From the NCBI GenBank assembly GCA_009760855.2, contig WPIO01000108.1:322001-386000 (forward strand): a DNA stretch of 64,000 nucleotides. Direction: 5' to 3'. This stretch comes from Cristatella mucedo. Its lineage: Eukaryota; Bryozoa; Phylactolaemata; Cristatellidae. The first letter of the stretch is position 1, and each line of letters starts with the position of its first letter. A program made the translations under genes and the position numbers. Positions 53,785-62,896 of this stretch are shown in pieces. The notes below the pieces were generated by a model that did not search any database, was not told where the DNA came from, and saw nothing but the letters and a program-made list of their open reading frames with translations.

Positions 53785-55478
53785 CCGGAGCTTGAAAACG
53801 AGGCTCGCCTGGAGCAGCCCAGTCCACTGGCACGTGACTGAAGACAATGGCGCCACAGCAACCGATTGACGTTTCATTGGTGTTTTTCTCTTAAGTAAAA
53901 TGTCGGCTTTGCTACAATATCAGCGTGTCTAGCGATCAATGCCGGTACGCCACAGCTGTATTGTGCGATTATCTGCTGGCTACCAGCAGATTCTTTCATT
54001 TTCTATTCAATATACGAATTGTTATCTATTCAGTGAGTTTTTTGCAAAGAAATGAATATTGGTCATGAATAACATCTGCTGTGCTCTGGCTGGCGTCTGG
54101 TTTATCTGGAGACTTTCGACTAAAATAGTTGCCACGTTTTGACATTGCCCCAAACTACATTATTCTGCACGAGTGTGGGTTTACCATGTCTATTTTCAGG
54201 ATTGTAAAACTGATGATTAAAAAGACGGGGATAGTACAAAGCACAAGAAAGACAGCTTCTGAATGTAAAAGTCTGAATGTAGTTCAGCTTGAAACATATT
54301 GTTTTAGAATAATCTTAAATTGCCGTAAACCAACCCCATACGCAAGCCAGAAATGCGGAAAAATTGACAGAATTTTATCAACTGGGCTTCTCAAATATCC
54401 GTAACGCTACTTAACTTGAAGTTAAAAAACAATATCGAATTAAACTACGATTATTCTTGCTATATCTATCAGCTGCCTTTGATGTTTTTGCGCACGATAT
54501 TCTGCGTGAAGTGAACTTTTGGTAACAACGATCAGTCTAGCTGACGAGACGCCGCAATTGTTCAAATCGTTCTAGTTCGATCGTGTTCAAGCTCTGTAGT
54601 GTGGGCGTTGGGTCTGGGGCATAAGATTTAAACCAACGGAAACTAGAAAGGCCGCATGGCGGCAAATCCTATGTGCATAGAATCGCAAATTCAATATAAT
54701 ACATATCTGTATGTAACTCCGCAAAGCCTGACAAACCAAGTTGCAAAAGCTTCTGTCGCCAACAGCCTTTAAGCGATAGAAAATTAATAATTATTTGCCA
54801 CCGAGGACATGATAGCACTATGAGGCTGTAACTGGTGCAGTAGTTTCGCTAGGCATGAAGGTTCTAAGCCGTCTTTGGCCTTGTGGGTCAGCGTGGAAAC
54901 TGTACTCAGTATTCGTTATTCAACCAGAAGCCATCAAAGCTCCTGCAGCAAATACAGTTGAGTTACGGCAAAAGCTCTGAGATTTGTTGCTTAGCTTTGC
55001 AGCCCTATTAATCACCAGCTGCATTCGCTGGTGGCTTTTTTCGGTAACCCTGCCAAAAAGTTGTTGCTTATCTAGTCAATGCAGACAGAAGGAACTAACT
55101 AAATTCTATCAAAGCCATCTTGGTACAATTTCCTATTCTTAGGTAGGGATTGGACGTGATGACGGTTACCTGTGGTAGCAGTCTTACTAATACAACTTTC
55201 AAAATCGAGGCAGCTGTCAAGGACGACTCCTATATTTCATGCGCACGGGCAGTCGCTGAACAGAATCCCTTATTACAGGAGCGAAGTATTCTAGTCATGC
55301 CACCCGTTTGCAGTGTCCTACAAGCAGCAGTTCCATTTTATCATTGTTAAGTTTAAGGAAATTGGCCGACAAGCACGATCGAATGTCTGCAAGGCAACTA
55401 TTCATGTTACTGTTATTTATGTTGACACCTTGCATGTGTCACCACTAACCTTACGGTCATGACGTTCGGCACAGCATG
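53785..55478. repeat. 3' flank of copy D and decayed LINE pieces, duplicate of 1980-3670
   Basis: Nearly parallel to the region after copy A, including the two-orientation LINE remnants (54470-54960) and the intergenic module. The match ends at the GGCACAGCAT where the young LINE begins. Confidence 0.6.
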
Positions 55479-57533
55479 ACTTCCTTCGTGTTTACACACA
55501 AAAGCTTAAAAAAGCCAGGGCTTCTTTTTTCATTAGAAAACTGAATTCCTGCCAGTCGGACACTAAACAGATTTGTAAGACAGTAAACCATTTACTGGCC
55601 AATGCTGTCAGGTCTGACTCCCCAGATATTAAGGGTTCAGCCGAAAAGTTTTCAGCCTTCTTTACTGAAAAAATTGAGCTCATTCGTGCCTCCATTAAGC
55701 CCCCTCCGACCAAAGCAATCGCCGTTCCTCAACCTGTGACCTTTCTTAAAAGATTCTCTGATGTTTCTGCCTGTGATGTGGCTGCCTTAATAAGGTCTAG
55801 CAAAAAGAGCTCGTCTCCTGAAAACCCTATACCTTCATCTCTGTGGTCTTCACTTGCAGACCAACTTAGCCCTGCCATAACCAAGATTTGTAATGCTTCT
55901 TTGGGAAAAGGGATCGTCCCCAAGTCCTTCAAATCGGCAATCGTTAGACCTATTCTTAAAAAGCCTGGATTAGACACAGAGCACGGTCCTAGCAAACTAT
56001 CGTCCAGTTTCCCTTATTCCGTTCTTATCAAAGATTCTTGAAAAAATTGTTGCTAAGCAGCTAGTTGGACATATTGAAAATAATGGAATGTCAGAAACAT
56101 TTCAATCAGGTTTCAAGAGGCAGCACTCTACTGAAACTGCTCTCCTCCGTGTTAACAAAGACATTATACGTGGCAACTACGACGGGAATGTCACTGCCCT
56201 AGCTCTGCTAGATCTGTCTGCTGCCTTCGACACCATTTATCACGAAGTTCTGCTTGAACGACTGAGAACAACGATCGGTCTGGCAGACGAAGCACTGGCG
56301 TGGTTTAAATCATACTTGTCTGATCGTGTTCAATCCGTGTCATGTGGGGGTCAGGTCTCAGACATGAGAAGGGTCACCTGTGGAGTCCCTCAAGGGTCTG
56401 TACTCGGTCCCTTGCTGTTCTCCATTTATACGCAACCTCTGGGAAAAGTGATTAAGGCCCGTGGAATAGGATATCACTTCTATGCTGACGATACTCAGTT
56501 GTATTTGTCATTTAAACCGTCGGAATCTGCTGCAGCAACTGAGAAACTGAATGCTTGCCTTGCCGATATTCGATCCAGGATGTCTGAAAACTTCCTGAAA
56601 TTAAATGACGGTAAAACCGAACTGCTGCTCATAGGACACCCTAAGCGTGTGGCTGGATTAAAAAGCTTTGCTGTTCTAATAGGCGATGCTATTGTGCGAC
56701 CTTCACCACGTGCTCGTAATCTAGGTGTCGTGTTCGACAGCTGCCTCAATTTCAAAAGCTTTATTCAGAAGACTGCCTCTACAGCTAGCCATCACATCCG
56801 ATCCCTATCCAAGATTAGAAGCTGTCTCTCACAGTGGCTTGTAAAAAATTTAACTAGCTCTTTAGTTCTGTCTCGGCTTGATTATTGTAATTCCCTTTTG
56901 GCTGGGCTGCCAAAGAAAGCTATTATGCCACTACAGCGGACAATGAATATGGCTGCAAGGCTGGTCTTCAAGTCCCAGCGGTTTGAGCACGTGTCACCTT
57001 TGCTGGAAGAGCTAGGATGGTTGCCGGTTGAGCAAAGGATACAGAGCAAAGTTCTTACGCTGACCCACAAGGCCCGCCACGGCTTGGCTCCTTCATACCT
57101 AGCTGAACTGCTGCATCAGCTTCAGCCTGTTCGCGCCCTCAGGTCCTGTGTGGACAATAAATTAGCTGTCCCATTCCTCCGCTTAAAGACAGTTGGCGAC
57201 AGAAGCTTTAGCTCTGCAGGTCCTAGACTGTGTAACTCGCTTCCACAATTCTTACGCAACGACAACTACTCTCCAACTGCCGACTATGGCACATATTTTT
57301 CAGCGGTCCTGAACTGCTACTTCTATGCTACTCACTACCTCAACTGCTCTCCTGACTCTGCTATGCTTCCCACTTTCTCTTGGTTGCGTGAGACGAAGTC
57401 TGTTGGCTACCGAATACGTACTGAAAGCCGCTTAGGCTGTGAGTGCGCTATACAAAACTCTCCTGCGTAACACCCACATGATCTTTATGACTTTGTGGAG
57501 TTACTGACGGAGATACATTACATTACATTACAT
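55479..57533 (+). mobile_element. Young CR1/L2-type LINE, 5'-truncated, most complete copy
   Basis: Non-LTR retrotransposon ORF2 lacking the endonuclease. It starts in the endonuclease-RT linker (LRVYTQKLKKARASFFIRKL), passes through IVRPILKKPGLD, and the frame shifts by one base near 55988 before NYRPVSLIPFLSKILEKIV. The long frame 56088-57470 then holds RT motif A (LDLSAAFDTIYH), motif B (CGVPQGSVLGPLLF), motif C (YHFYADDTQLYL) and NFLKLNDGKTELLL, followed by the C-terminal region (SRLDYCNSLLAGLP, LGWLPVEQRIQSKVL). The 3' UTR of about 60 nt ends in (ACATT)n. All the catalytic Asp residues are present. It joins sequences that are about 1.7 kb apart in unit B, so insertion or a later event removed the region holding the signal exon of copy E. 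Confidence 0.9.
56088..57470 (+). CDS. LINE reverse-transcriptase ORF (C-terminal 460 codons)
   Basis: RT fingers/palm and C-terminal region of a CR1/L2-clade ORF2 protein, starting at an internal Met (MSETFQSGFKRQHSTETALL). D in LDLSAAFD and the DD of YADD form the metal site. The true ORF extends upstream across a one-base frame change near 55988 to 55479, and further in a full element. It would prime reverse transcription at a nick, but this copy cannot mobilise itself without the endonuclease. Minus-strand frames inside it are shadows. Confidence 0.9.
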   Translation: MSETFQSGFKRQHSTETALLRVNKDIIRGNYDGNVTALALLDLSAAFDTIYHEVLLERLRTTIGLADEALAWFKSYLSDRVQSVSCGGQVSDMRRVTCGVPQGSVLGPLLFSIYTQPLGKVIKARGIGYHFYADDTQLYLSFKPSESAAATEKLNACLADIRSRMSENFLKLNDGKTELLLIGHPKRVAGLKSFAVLIGDAIVRPSPRARNLGVVFDSCLNFKSFIQKTASTASHHIRSLSKIRSCLSQWLVKNLTSSLVLSRLDYCNSLLAGLPKKAIMPLQRTMNMAARLVFKSQRFEHVSPLLEELGWLPVEQRIQSKVLTLTHKARHGLAPSYLAELLHQLQPVRALRSCVDNKLAVPFLRLKTVGDRSFSSAGPRLCNSLPQFLRNDNYSPTADYGTYFSAVLNCYFYATHYLNCSPDSAMLPTFSWLRETKSVGYRIRTESRLGCECAIQNSPA

Positions 57534-57534
57534 A

Positions 57535-57780
57535 GTAAGAATAATAATAATAATAATACATATGTTTAACGCCTCAAAGGAATCACTATTTTCATGTGTG
57601 CTTTGCATTTGCTGCAAAGAAAGTACGATCGTGCTATCCGTGAGGAAAATTAAAACTTAAATATGCACAATAATTGTGCACGAATTTTTTGGGATTTGCG
57701 TGGAATCCATCACCGGTCCTACTACCAGCAAGTGCCATTGCTGTGCATTCGTCCTGCTCGTTGGATACTCTCGTTGGCAG
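57535..57780 (+). other. Relic of intron 1 of copy E
   Basis: Aligns with 11575-11823 and 31465-31704, beginning with the AATAATAATAATAATACAT tail. There is no signal exon before it. Confidence 0.6.
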
Positions 57781-57918
57781 ATACTGTAGGCGGACTCATT
57801 CAGCTGGTAAATAGCACAGCGAGCCCGAAGACCACCTGCGGATCTCTGATTGCGGCACCGGCCGCTGAAATCCTAGGTGACATCGCTCAGCTCTCATTGC
57901 CCGAACGCACGACATCAA
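57781..57918 (+). pseudogene. Copy E: truncated PAN exon
   Basis: The first half of the PAN exon ([40 protein letters not shown]) is followed after ACGACATCA by sequence from within intron 3 (matches 50272 onward). The second half, intron 2, hairpin and linker exon are deleted. The ECTTSC motif is changed to ERTTS, removing the first helix Cys. No downstream discoidin exons exist; copy E is dead. Confidence 0.8.
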
Positions 57919-58882
57919 TAGGGTTGATAGTACCTCCCTACCTCCCCCTGCACCGTAGTAAGATAGCCGTTTACAGAATTGTAGCTTTCAGTGTTTGAAT
58001 ACGAATTAATATCAGAAAGGCTGGGGTCCCGTTGGGTGAACATTTGGGTTCAAACAGCAGAACGGTCGAAATTCGCTTTAAAAAAAAACATTTAAGCGCT
58101 CAAGTGGAAGTCAGCATTATACTGACGGATATTTAGTTTTGGCTCCACTGCAAATTGGGGAAATTCGGACTCCACTGAAGTATTTAGAAGCCGCTGCACT
58201 CAAGGATGACGGTGGCTCAGTTCTCTTTACTCTTCACCTTCAGCAGCAGGGTGCACCCTGCGCACCCTGCTGCTGAAGGTGAAGGAGCTTGAGGCTTCCG
58301 AATGTCTGCTCTAGCTCTAGCTAGTGGCAAAGGACCTGCAGGTGTATGCTACCGAATGCGTACCAAAAGCCCCTTAGGCTGTGAGTGCAAAACACTCCTG
58401 CGTAACAACCACTTGGTCTTTGTAGAGTTACACACGGAGGTATAGCAGGTGGACGTCAGCAGTTGCTGTGGCTTTGTGGCGGGGAAGTATCGTCTGCCAT
58501 ATTTGATTCTGAAAAATGAGTCTGTACACAACTTGATGCTACTCTTCTTTGAGAAAATCTTTGCGTGGAAGAGCTTGACACTGGTCCCGCGTTCTACAGC
58601 GCTGCAGCGATTACCGCCGAAAGTAGCGACCACAGCTCTAGTGGCTTAATTTCTAATTTATAAAGGTCCTGCTGGAAGCTTTCTCTCATTGCTCATAGTT
58701 TTGACAGTAATAATTACAAAGCGTCTAATAAGGCATTTGTTTGTTGATAAAGTAGCGGTACATGAAATGGAAACATCTTTCAAGCTACTTTATCTTGAAA
58801 ATAATTTTCAAAGTTGCTTCGTCTAACCGCTATGATTTTAAAACGGCGCTAGTTATTTAAGCCAATTCATCATGGCCGTGGC
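57919..58882 (+). other. Copy E: intron 3 remnant
   Basis: Nearly identical to intron 3 of copy D (50272-51375) with one internal deletion. Holds the palindrome 58232-58284 and the LINE 3' fragment 58345-58445. Open frames on both strands (58349-58633, 58449-58649) recur in copy D at the same place and follow the intron duplication. Confidence 0.6.
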
Positions 58883-59340
58883 CGCTGGCAGTGACTTGAA
58901 CGTCAGAGTAAATCAGCGGTTGTAATGAGCTGAAACTCTTGTGTTTGAGTGTTTCGTCGGGTCAAGGCCAACTCGGTGTTTCCGCTCTCTGATCTTGTGA
59001 AAAATACGAAATTGTAAAGCTGACCAGAAGCGCATTTTAATATAATAATATAATTCATTTGTATAGCGCCCCAAGAGAACTTAATCTTTATTCAGGCGCT
59101 TTACATATGCCGCGGGGCTCGAGCCCACGACCTCAGTCAGACCTTGGTCGGGGCGAGCACCTTAACCGCTAGACCAAACCAGCTCGTACGCATCGATGGA
59201 CCATAAGTCAGCAAAGGCGGGAACAATCCGAGCTTTCATCCTAACAAAAGAATACGGCGTCTCTGTGCCCGGTATGCGAGGGCGCAGCGGCGGTGCTGGC
59301 CGTAGTCTCGATTTTCCCCTGCACGTCTCTGGTACCCCGG
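58883..59340 (+). repeat. Upstream region of a lost next unit, interrupted by the virus-like element
   Basis: After ATTCATCATG the sequence changes to GCCGTGGCCGCTGGCAG and then follows 30165-30646 of unit C, including the inverted SINE (59040-59187). It ends at CCCCGG where the element starts; unit C continues with CTCTGATTGCAGC. Confidence 0.75.
59040..59187 (-). mobile_element. tRNA-derived SINE (family 1), inverted
   Basis: Same insertion as 30335-30478, carried along by duplication of the block. Confidence 0.7.
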
Positions 59341-59520
59341 TAGATATAAAATGAATGACAGGTAGCCTAGGGCTCGATCGAATGACGTCATCAATTAAAT
59401 AAACCGTCCTCCGATAAACAATCTCGCTTCCGCTCGATTGTTTATCATCGTCCGATTTAATTAATGGCTGCCGCCATTCTCTCGAGGCCCTATTCTACCT
59501 GTCATTCATTTTATATCTAC
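59340..59520. repeat. 181-bp imperfect palindrome at the element edge
   Basis: GTAGATATAAAATGAATGAC plus AGGTAG on the left is exactly inverted at 59495-59520. Further inward the arms match less well (AGGGC..TCGA.., ATTAAAT), and the centre has GATAAACAATC and GATTGTTTATC around TCGCTTCCGCTC. Starting with AG (59342) is typical of Polinton termini, but a palindromic end is not. It may be the terminal structure of the element or a fold-back element at its border. Confidence 0.8.
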
Positions 59521-59616
59521 TCATAGACACTTACATTAATACACACCTAAAGATAGTGTTCTTTCTAGTTTTAAGATAAAGTTTTTTCATAAGTAAAAGT
59601 CAATACTCTAAAAGAA

Positions 59617-60200
59617 CTAATAGTCAGTGTAACGAACTATTTCATTGTCTTCTGTTAATGTATAATTAAGGTTTAATCGTGCGAATTGGAGATGTAAACG
59701 AATAGCTTCGAAATCTCTCACTCTTGCAGCTTCTTCTGGATCATCAAAAAGACCCAAGTGATACTGTTGTTTTTCTATTGTTATTCGCGCCACCCATTTC
59801 CTATCTCTTGTATGCCAACAAACTCCTATAAAATTCGAAGTATTGTTTTTTCGTATTCCTCTATTTCTCATATTTTCTGAATGAGTTGCTTCACGCAAAT
59901 TCTCAAAACGATTATTTAGCTTATCATCATCGATGATATCATCATCTTGCTGATCGATCTCATGTAATGGCATTTTTCCAGTCATTATCATCCATGCTAA
60001 TCTATGAGCAAGGTATCCTTTTCCATCAATCCTTATTTGTCTGTATCCAATTTCATTTATACTTTACCTGCTTCTTCTCCTCTTCTCATACGTCCACGAC
60101 TTACATTCCACGTAAATCTGCCTGTTAAAGCATTGTAAAATAACAGTTCGTTTACTCCTTCTCTCAAAGCAGGAAATTCATCCGTTATACAAGGTTTTAA
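59617..60200 (-). CDS. HNH-AP2 endonuclease-like gene of the element (fossil)
   Basis: The intact part (59617-59991) reads NNRFENLREATHSENMRNRG, the end of an HNH domain, then NTSNFIGVCWH, KWVARITIEKQQYHLGLFDD and EEAARVRDFEAIRLH, a typical AP2 DNA-binding domain. This HNH plus AP2 layout is that of phage and virus homing-type endonucleases. Coding similarity also appears further upstream on the same strand to about 60200, so the gene does not look whole. It lies between the terminal palindrome and the PX-like gene. It may be a passenger within the element rather than a core gene. Confidence 0.7.
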
Positions 60201-60224
60201 AAATGTTTAATATAGTTATAGAGA

Positions 60225-60989
60225 ATGTATAAACAAATCAAACTTGATCTATCTGATCATCAAATCGATCTAATTCATAAATCAAAAGAACCAATTTCAA
60301 TCAGACTTAAACACTCTGATCTATCAGGTACAGTTCCTTTACTTGTAGCTGATACTCAACTAAAAAGAATAGAAAAATATAAAACAAAGGGTCTTGGCTT
60401 ACAACTAAATCTAAGTTTGAAACAACTGAAACAAAGTAGGAGACTCGGCTCGGGTATCGTTGATATAATAAATAAGATGTCTAGTGGAAGAGAATTTCAC
60501 TTGAAATTACCGAAAGGAGTTCAATCTGAAAATGTTCCAAACGGAAGTTTCAATAATACCGGCGCTTACTCATATGCAGGTCCAGGAACGAAATTCACTA
60601 AACGCATGGAACAGGGCTATGTCGGGGTTAATGACCTTGATAATCGTGCTCTTATCCATAATCATACATATACAGAGACTGTGGGAATGTCAGAACCAAG
60701 AAGAACTGAAATAAGGAATCTATCAGATCTTGTTCTTGCTGAGTCTGCTGCTAGAATTGCACTTGATCCTAGGCAACCTGCTTATGTACGTGAAGACGCT
60801 AAAACAGTCGCAGCGGTTATGGCGGCAAAAGCAAAGTTGGGTTTAGGAATTGGTGGAATGCTAAACGATTCATTTGCAACTGATTTCTTAAAAGATAAAG
60901 TAAACAATCCCGCAAGTTTGAATAAGATAAAAAATTATGCCAGAGGCATTGTTGATAGAATGTTAGACATTAGCAGAAAAAAAATATAA
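60225..60989 (+). CDS. PX/PLA2-like virion protein of the element (fossil, looks whole)
   Basis: 254 codons. The N-terminal half (LSDHQIDLIHKSKEPISIRL, then LKRIEKYKTKGLGLQLNLSL, KQLKQSRRLGSG) resembles the basic adenovirus pX-like proteins found in Polintons and adintoviruses. The middle YAGPGTKFTKRMEQGYVGVN with a following LDNRALIHNHTY resembles the parvovirus-type phospholipase A2 domain (YxGPGT and H-x-x-Y landmarks) seen in the same family. The C-terminal part is helical. It probably sits in the virion. Assignment by pattern, not by search. Confidence 0.65.
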   Translation: MYKQIKLDLSDHQIDLIHKSKEPISIRLKHSDLSGTVPLLVADTQLKRIEKYKTKGLGLQLNLSLKQLKQSRRLGSGIVDIINKMSSGREFHLKLPKGVQSENVPNGSFNNTGAYSYAGPGTKFTKRMEQGYVGVNDLDNRALIHNHTYTETVGMSEPRRTEIRNLSDLVLAESAARIALDPRQPAYVREDAKTVAAVMAAKAKLGLGIGGMLNDSFATDFLKDKVNNPASLNKIKNYARGIVDRMLDISRKKI

Positions 60990-61027
60990 CCTAAAACTAA
61001 CTAATTTTTATTTTTGTGTTTATGTTT

Positions 61028-61516
61028 CTAATAATCTGCAGGATTGAAATCACCACGCTTAGCAGTATCATAAACTTTAACTTGATCAAGTTTCAGTCTA
61101 ATATTAAGTCTTTCTTCCGAGTTGTAAGAGTCTTTAGTAACATAACTTCCATCGAGAAGACCAGTAATGGAAAAGTCTGTTCCAAATTTATGAGCCACAT
61201 CAGCAACACAACTGAACTTCAATTGTTTATTTTTTTGATCGAAGAAAATACTTGACTTGGGACCAAAATCAATTCTAATTCCAATTGTAGATCTCTTACT
61301 AAGGTCGTATCCACTGAAATCAAGTTTATTACTAGCCCTTTGTGCAATATCTTTAATAGTTGGCATCACATCATCAGTGATGTACATCCACATATTATAA
61401 TATTGTTTAGAATCTTTGGAAGTCCTTTCCTCGATATGTGTTCTAGCTGGTTTACCTTTTGGAATTACGACTGAAGCATTTTCAAGAACTACGAATTTCT
61501 TATTTTGGATTTCCAT
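61028..61516 (-). CDS. Unknown protein of the element (fossil, looks whole)
   Basis: 162 codons beginning MEIQNKKFVVLENASVVIPK. Mixed alpha/beta composition with regular strands (TIGIRIDFGP, LKFSCVADVA, LNIRLKLDQVKVYD), no transmembrane segment and no motif I recognise. Convergent with the PX-like gene (38 nt between ends), and starts 29 nt from the end of the protease gene, so it may be co-transcribed with it. A single-strand DNA-binding role is possible but unsupported. Confidence 0.6.
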   Translation of the reverse strand: MEIQNKKFVVLENASVVIPKGKPARTHIEERTSKDSKQYYNMWMYITDDVMPTIKDIAQRASNKLDFSGYDLSKRSTIGIRIDFGPKSSIFFDQKNKQLKFSCVADVAHKFGTDFSITGLLDGSYVTKDSYNSEERLNIRLKLDQVKVYDTAKRGDFNPADY

Positions 61517-61545
61517 TTCTATAAATGAGAAATAATTTGTTTAAT

Positions 61546-62193
61546 TTAAATTAATAATTCCATTGTTCTTCCAAAATCAGTTAATTCCATTAGTTTTAAG
61601 AATATTAGACATCTTCTTCCACAATCTTTCTGATTGAACTTTTGCAATTGAAAAGTTTGAAAAGATGGTATATCACCGAAGTAACTTATTACCTCAGGCA
61701 TTGGTGGTGCTCCAAAAGAATCAAAGTAAAAACACCTGCTTCCTTCTTTTTTAAGTGCTACCCAATGAAATATTGCAAGGTCTGACTCTCCCGTATTACA
61801 AATAAGACACTCATTATCTAAAGGCTTTGTGAGTTCATCTCTTGCAAAGACACCTCTAAAGTTTTTTATATCTAATTCTTTTACATAGTTATTTATTTCT
61901 ATATCAGTCAAAGCTGATGATTTTACTTTTTTTTTTAGTTTGTTTATCTCGCTCTTAATCTCACTAATTATTTCGCTTGTTCCTCTTCCAATTCTTCTTC
62001 CTTGTGATAAAGATCCTTCACCTACTGCAACTGGAACACTTCTTAGTCTAACAAACTTTGATTTCTTTTTACTGCAGATCGTACAAATTATTCTTTTTAC
62101 CATTCCTCTCATTCCTCTCGTGCTATCAACCTCAACATACTCTTCGTGCAAGGTGTCAGTTGCCTTCCTACACTTCATACAATAAATCTCCAT
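61546..62193 (-). CDS. Adenain-like cysteine protease with zinc ribbon (fossil, looks whole)
   Basis: 215 codons. The N-terminus has YCMKCRK and IICTICSKKKSKFV, two CxxC pairs of a zinc ribbon common at the start of this protease in adintoviruses. After a basic spacer, the protease core shows FHWVAL (His), CFYFDSFG (Asp) and NQKDCGRRCL (Gln and Cys region), the order of the adenovirus/Ulp1 C48-C5 fold. In relatives it matures capsid proteins. Divergent from the ATPase gene with only 19 nt between start codons. Confidence 0.8.
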   Translation of the reverse strand: MEIYCMKCRKATDTLHEEYVEVDSTRGMRGMVKRIICTICSKKKSKFVRLRSVPVAVGEGSLSQGRRIGRGTSEIISEIKSEINKLKKKVKSSALTDIEINNYVKELDIKNFRGVFARDELTKPLDNECLICNTGESDLAIFHWVALKKEGSRCFYFDSFGAPPMPEVISYFGDIPSFQTFQLQKFNQKDCGRRCLIFLKLMELTDFGRTMELLI

Positions 62194-62212
62194 ATACTAT
62201 AGTATAGCAAAA
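62194..62212. promoter_or_regulatory. 19-nt divergent start region in the element
   Basis: Lies between the protease start (minus) and the ATPase start (plus). The sequence ATACTATAGTAT is a self-complementary TATA-like motif that could serve both directions. Inferred from position and symmetry. Confidence 0.4.
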
Positions 62213-62885
62213 ATGCCTTTAGAAATTAAACCTTTCGACTGTGGGCAAAATATTGATACTGGACATAAAGAACCATTACCAAAAATACCTATTAGAGCGT
62301 TAGTTTTAGGTCCGAGTGGATGTGGGAAGACACAATTAGTAATGAATTGGATATTTTTAGGAGATCTTAGTTACGATGTTTGTACTATTATTGCTGCAAG
62401 TTTAGATCAGCCTTCATATCGCACATTTATAGATATGACAAAAAATAGTCCTGCTTTTGTTTGGATTAATGGTGTGGATGAAATGCCTGATGTTGATTCG
62501 TATAAGAAGTGTAAGAATGTTGTTGTATTGGATGATGTGATGACAGAAGATCAAAGTAATATATTAGAGTATTTTACTAGAGGAAGACATAAAAAAATGA
62601 ATGTGTTCTACCTTGCTCAAGGATTTACTAATGTTCCTAGAAGAACTATAAGAAACAATATAAACTTTATAATACTTTTCAAACAAAACAATGATGATAA
62701 TAGAAAATATTCGTCGCTCGTACGTTGGTGATATAGATAGAAATCAATTTAAAAATTGGGTCAGTTCTTGTACAAGGAAAAGATTTGGCTATTGTGTTAT
62801 TGATCTAACTAAAACTGAAGAAGAAGGAAGATTTTGGTCTGTTGATAAAGATGGAAAGCAACTAATAACAATTTTTAATAGTTAA
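62213..62885 (+). CDS. A32-type packaging ATPase (fossil, not whole)
   Basis: FtsK/HerA-type DNA-packaging ATPase of Polintons, adintoviruses and NCLDV. LVLGPSGCGKTQLVMNW is Walker A, and KNVVVLDDVMTE is Walker B. ILEYFTRGRHKKMNVFYLAQ and RRTIRNNINFIILFKQ are the conserved sensor/arginine-finger-side stretches. In relatives it pumps DNA into the capsid. The gene does not look whole. Neighbours: protease in divergent orientation, then small genes on the same strand. Confidence 0.8.
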
Positions 62886-62896
62886 TAGGAAAGGAA

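Noticed and set aside
58349-58649. Overlapping open frames on both strands, repeated at 50846-51146
   Set aside because: They are conserved only because intron 3 was duplicated in D and E. B and C do not keep them, and part is a LINE 3' fragment.
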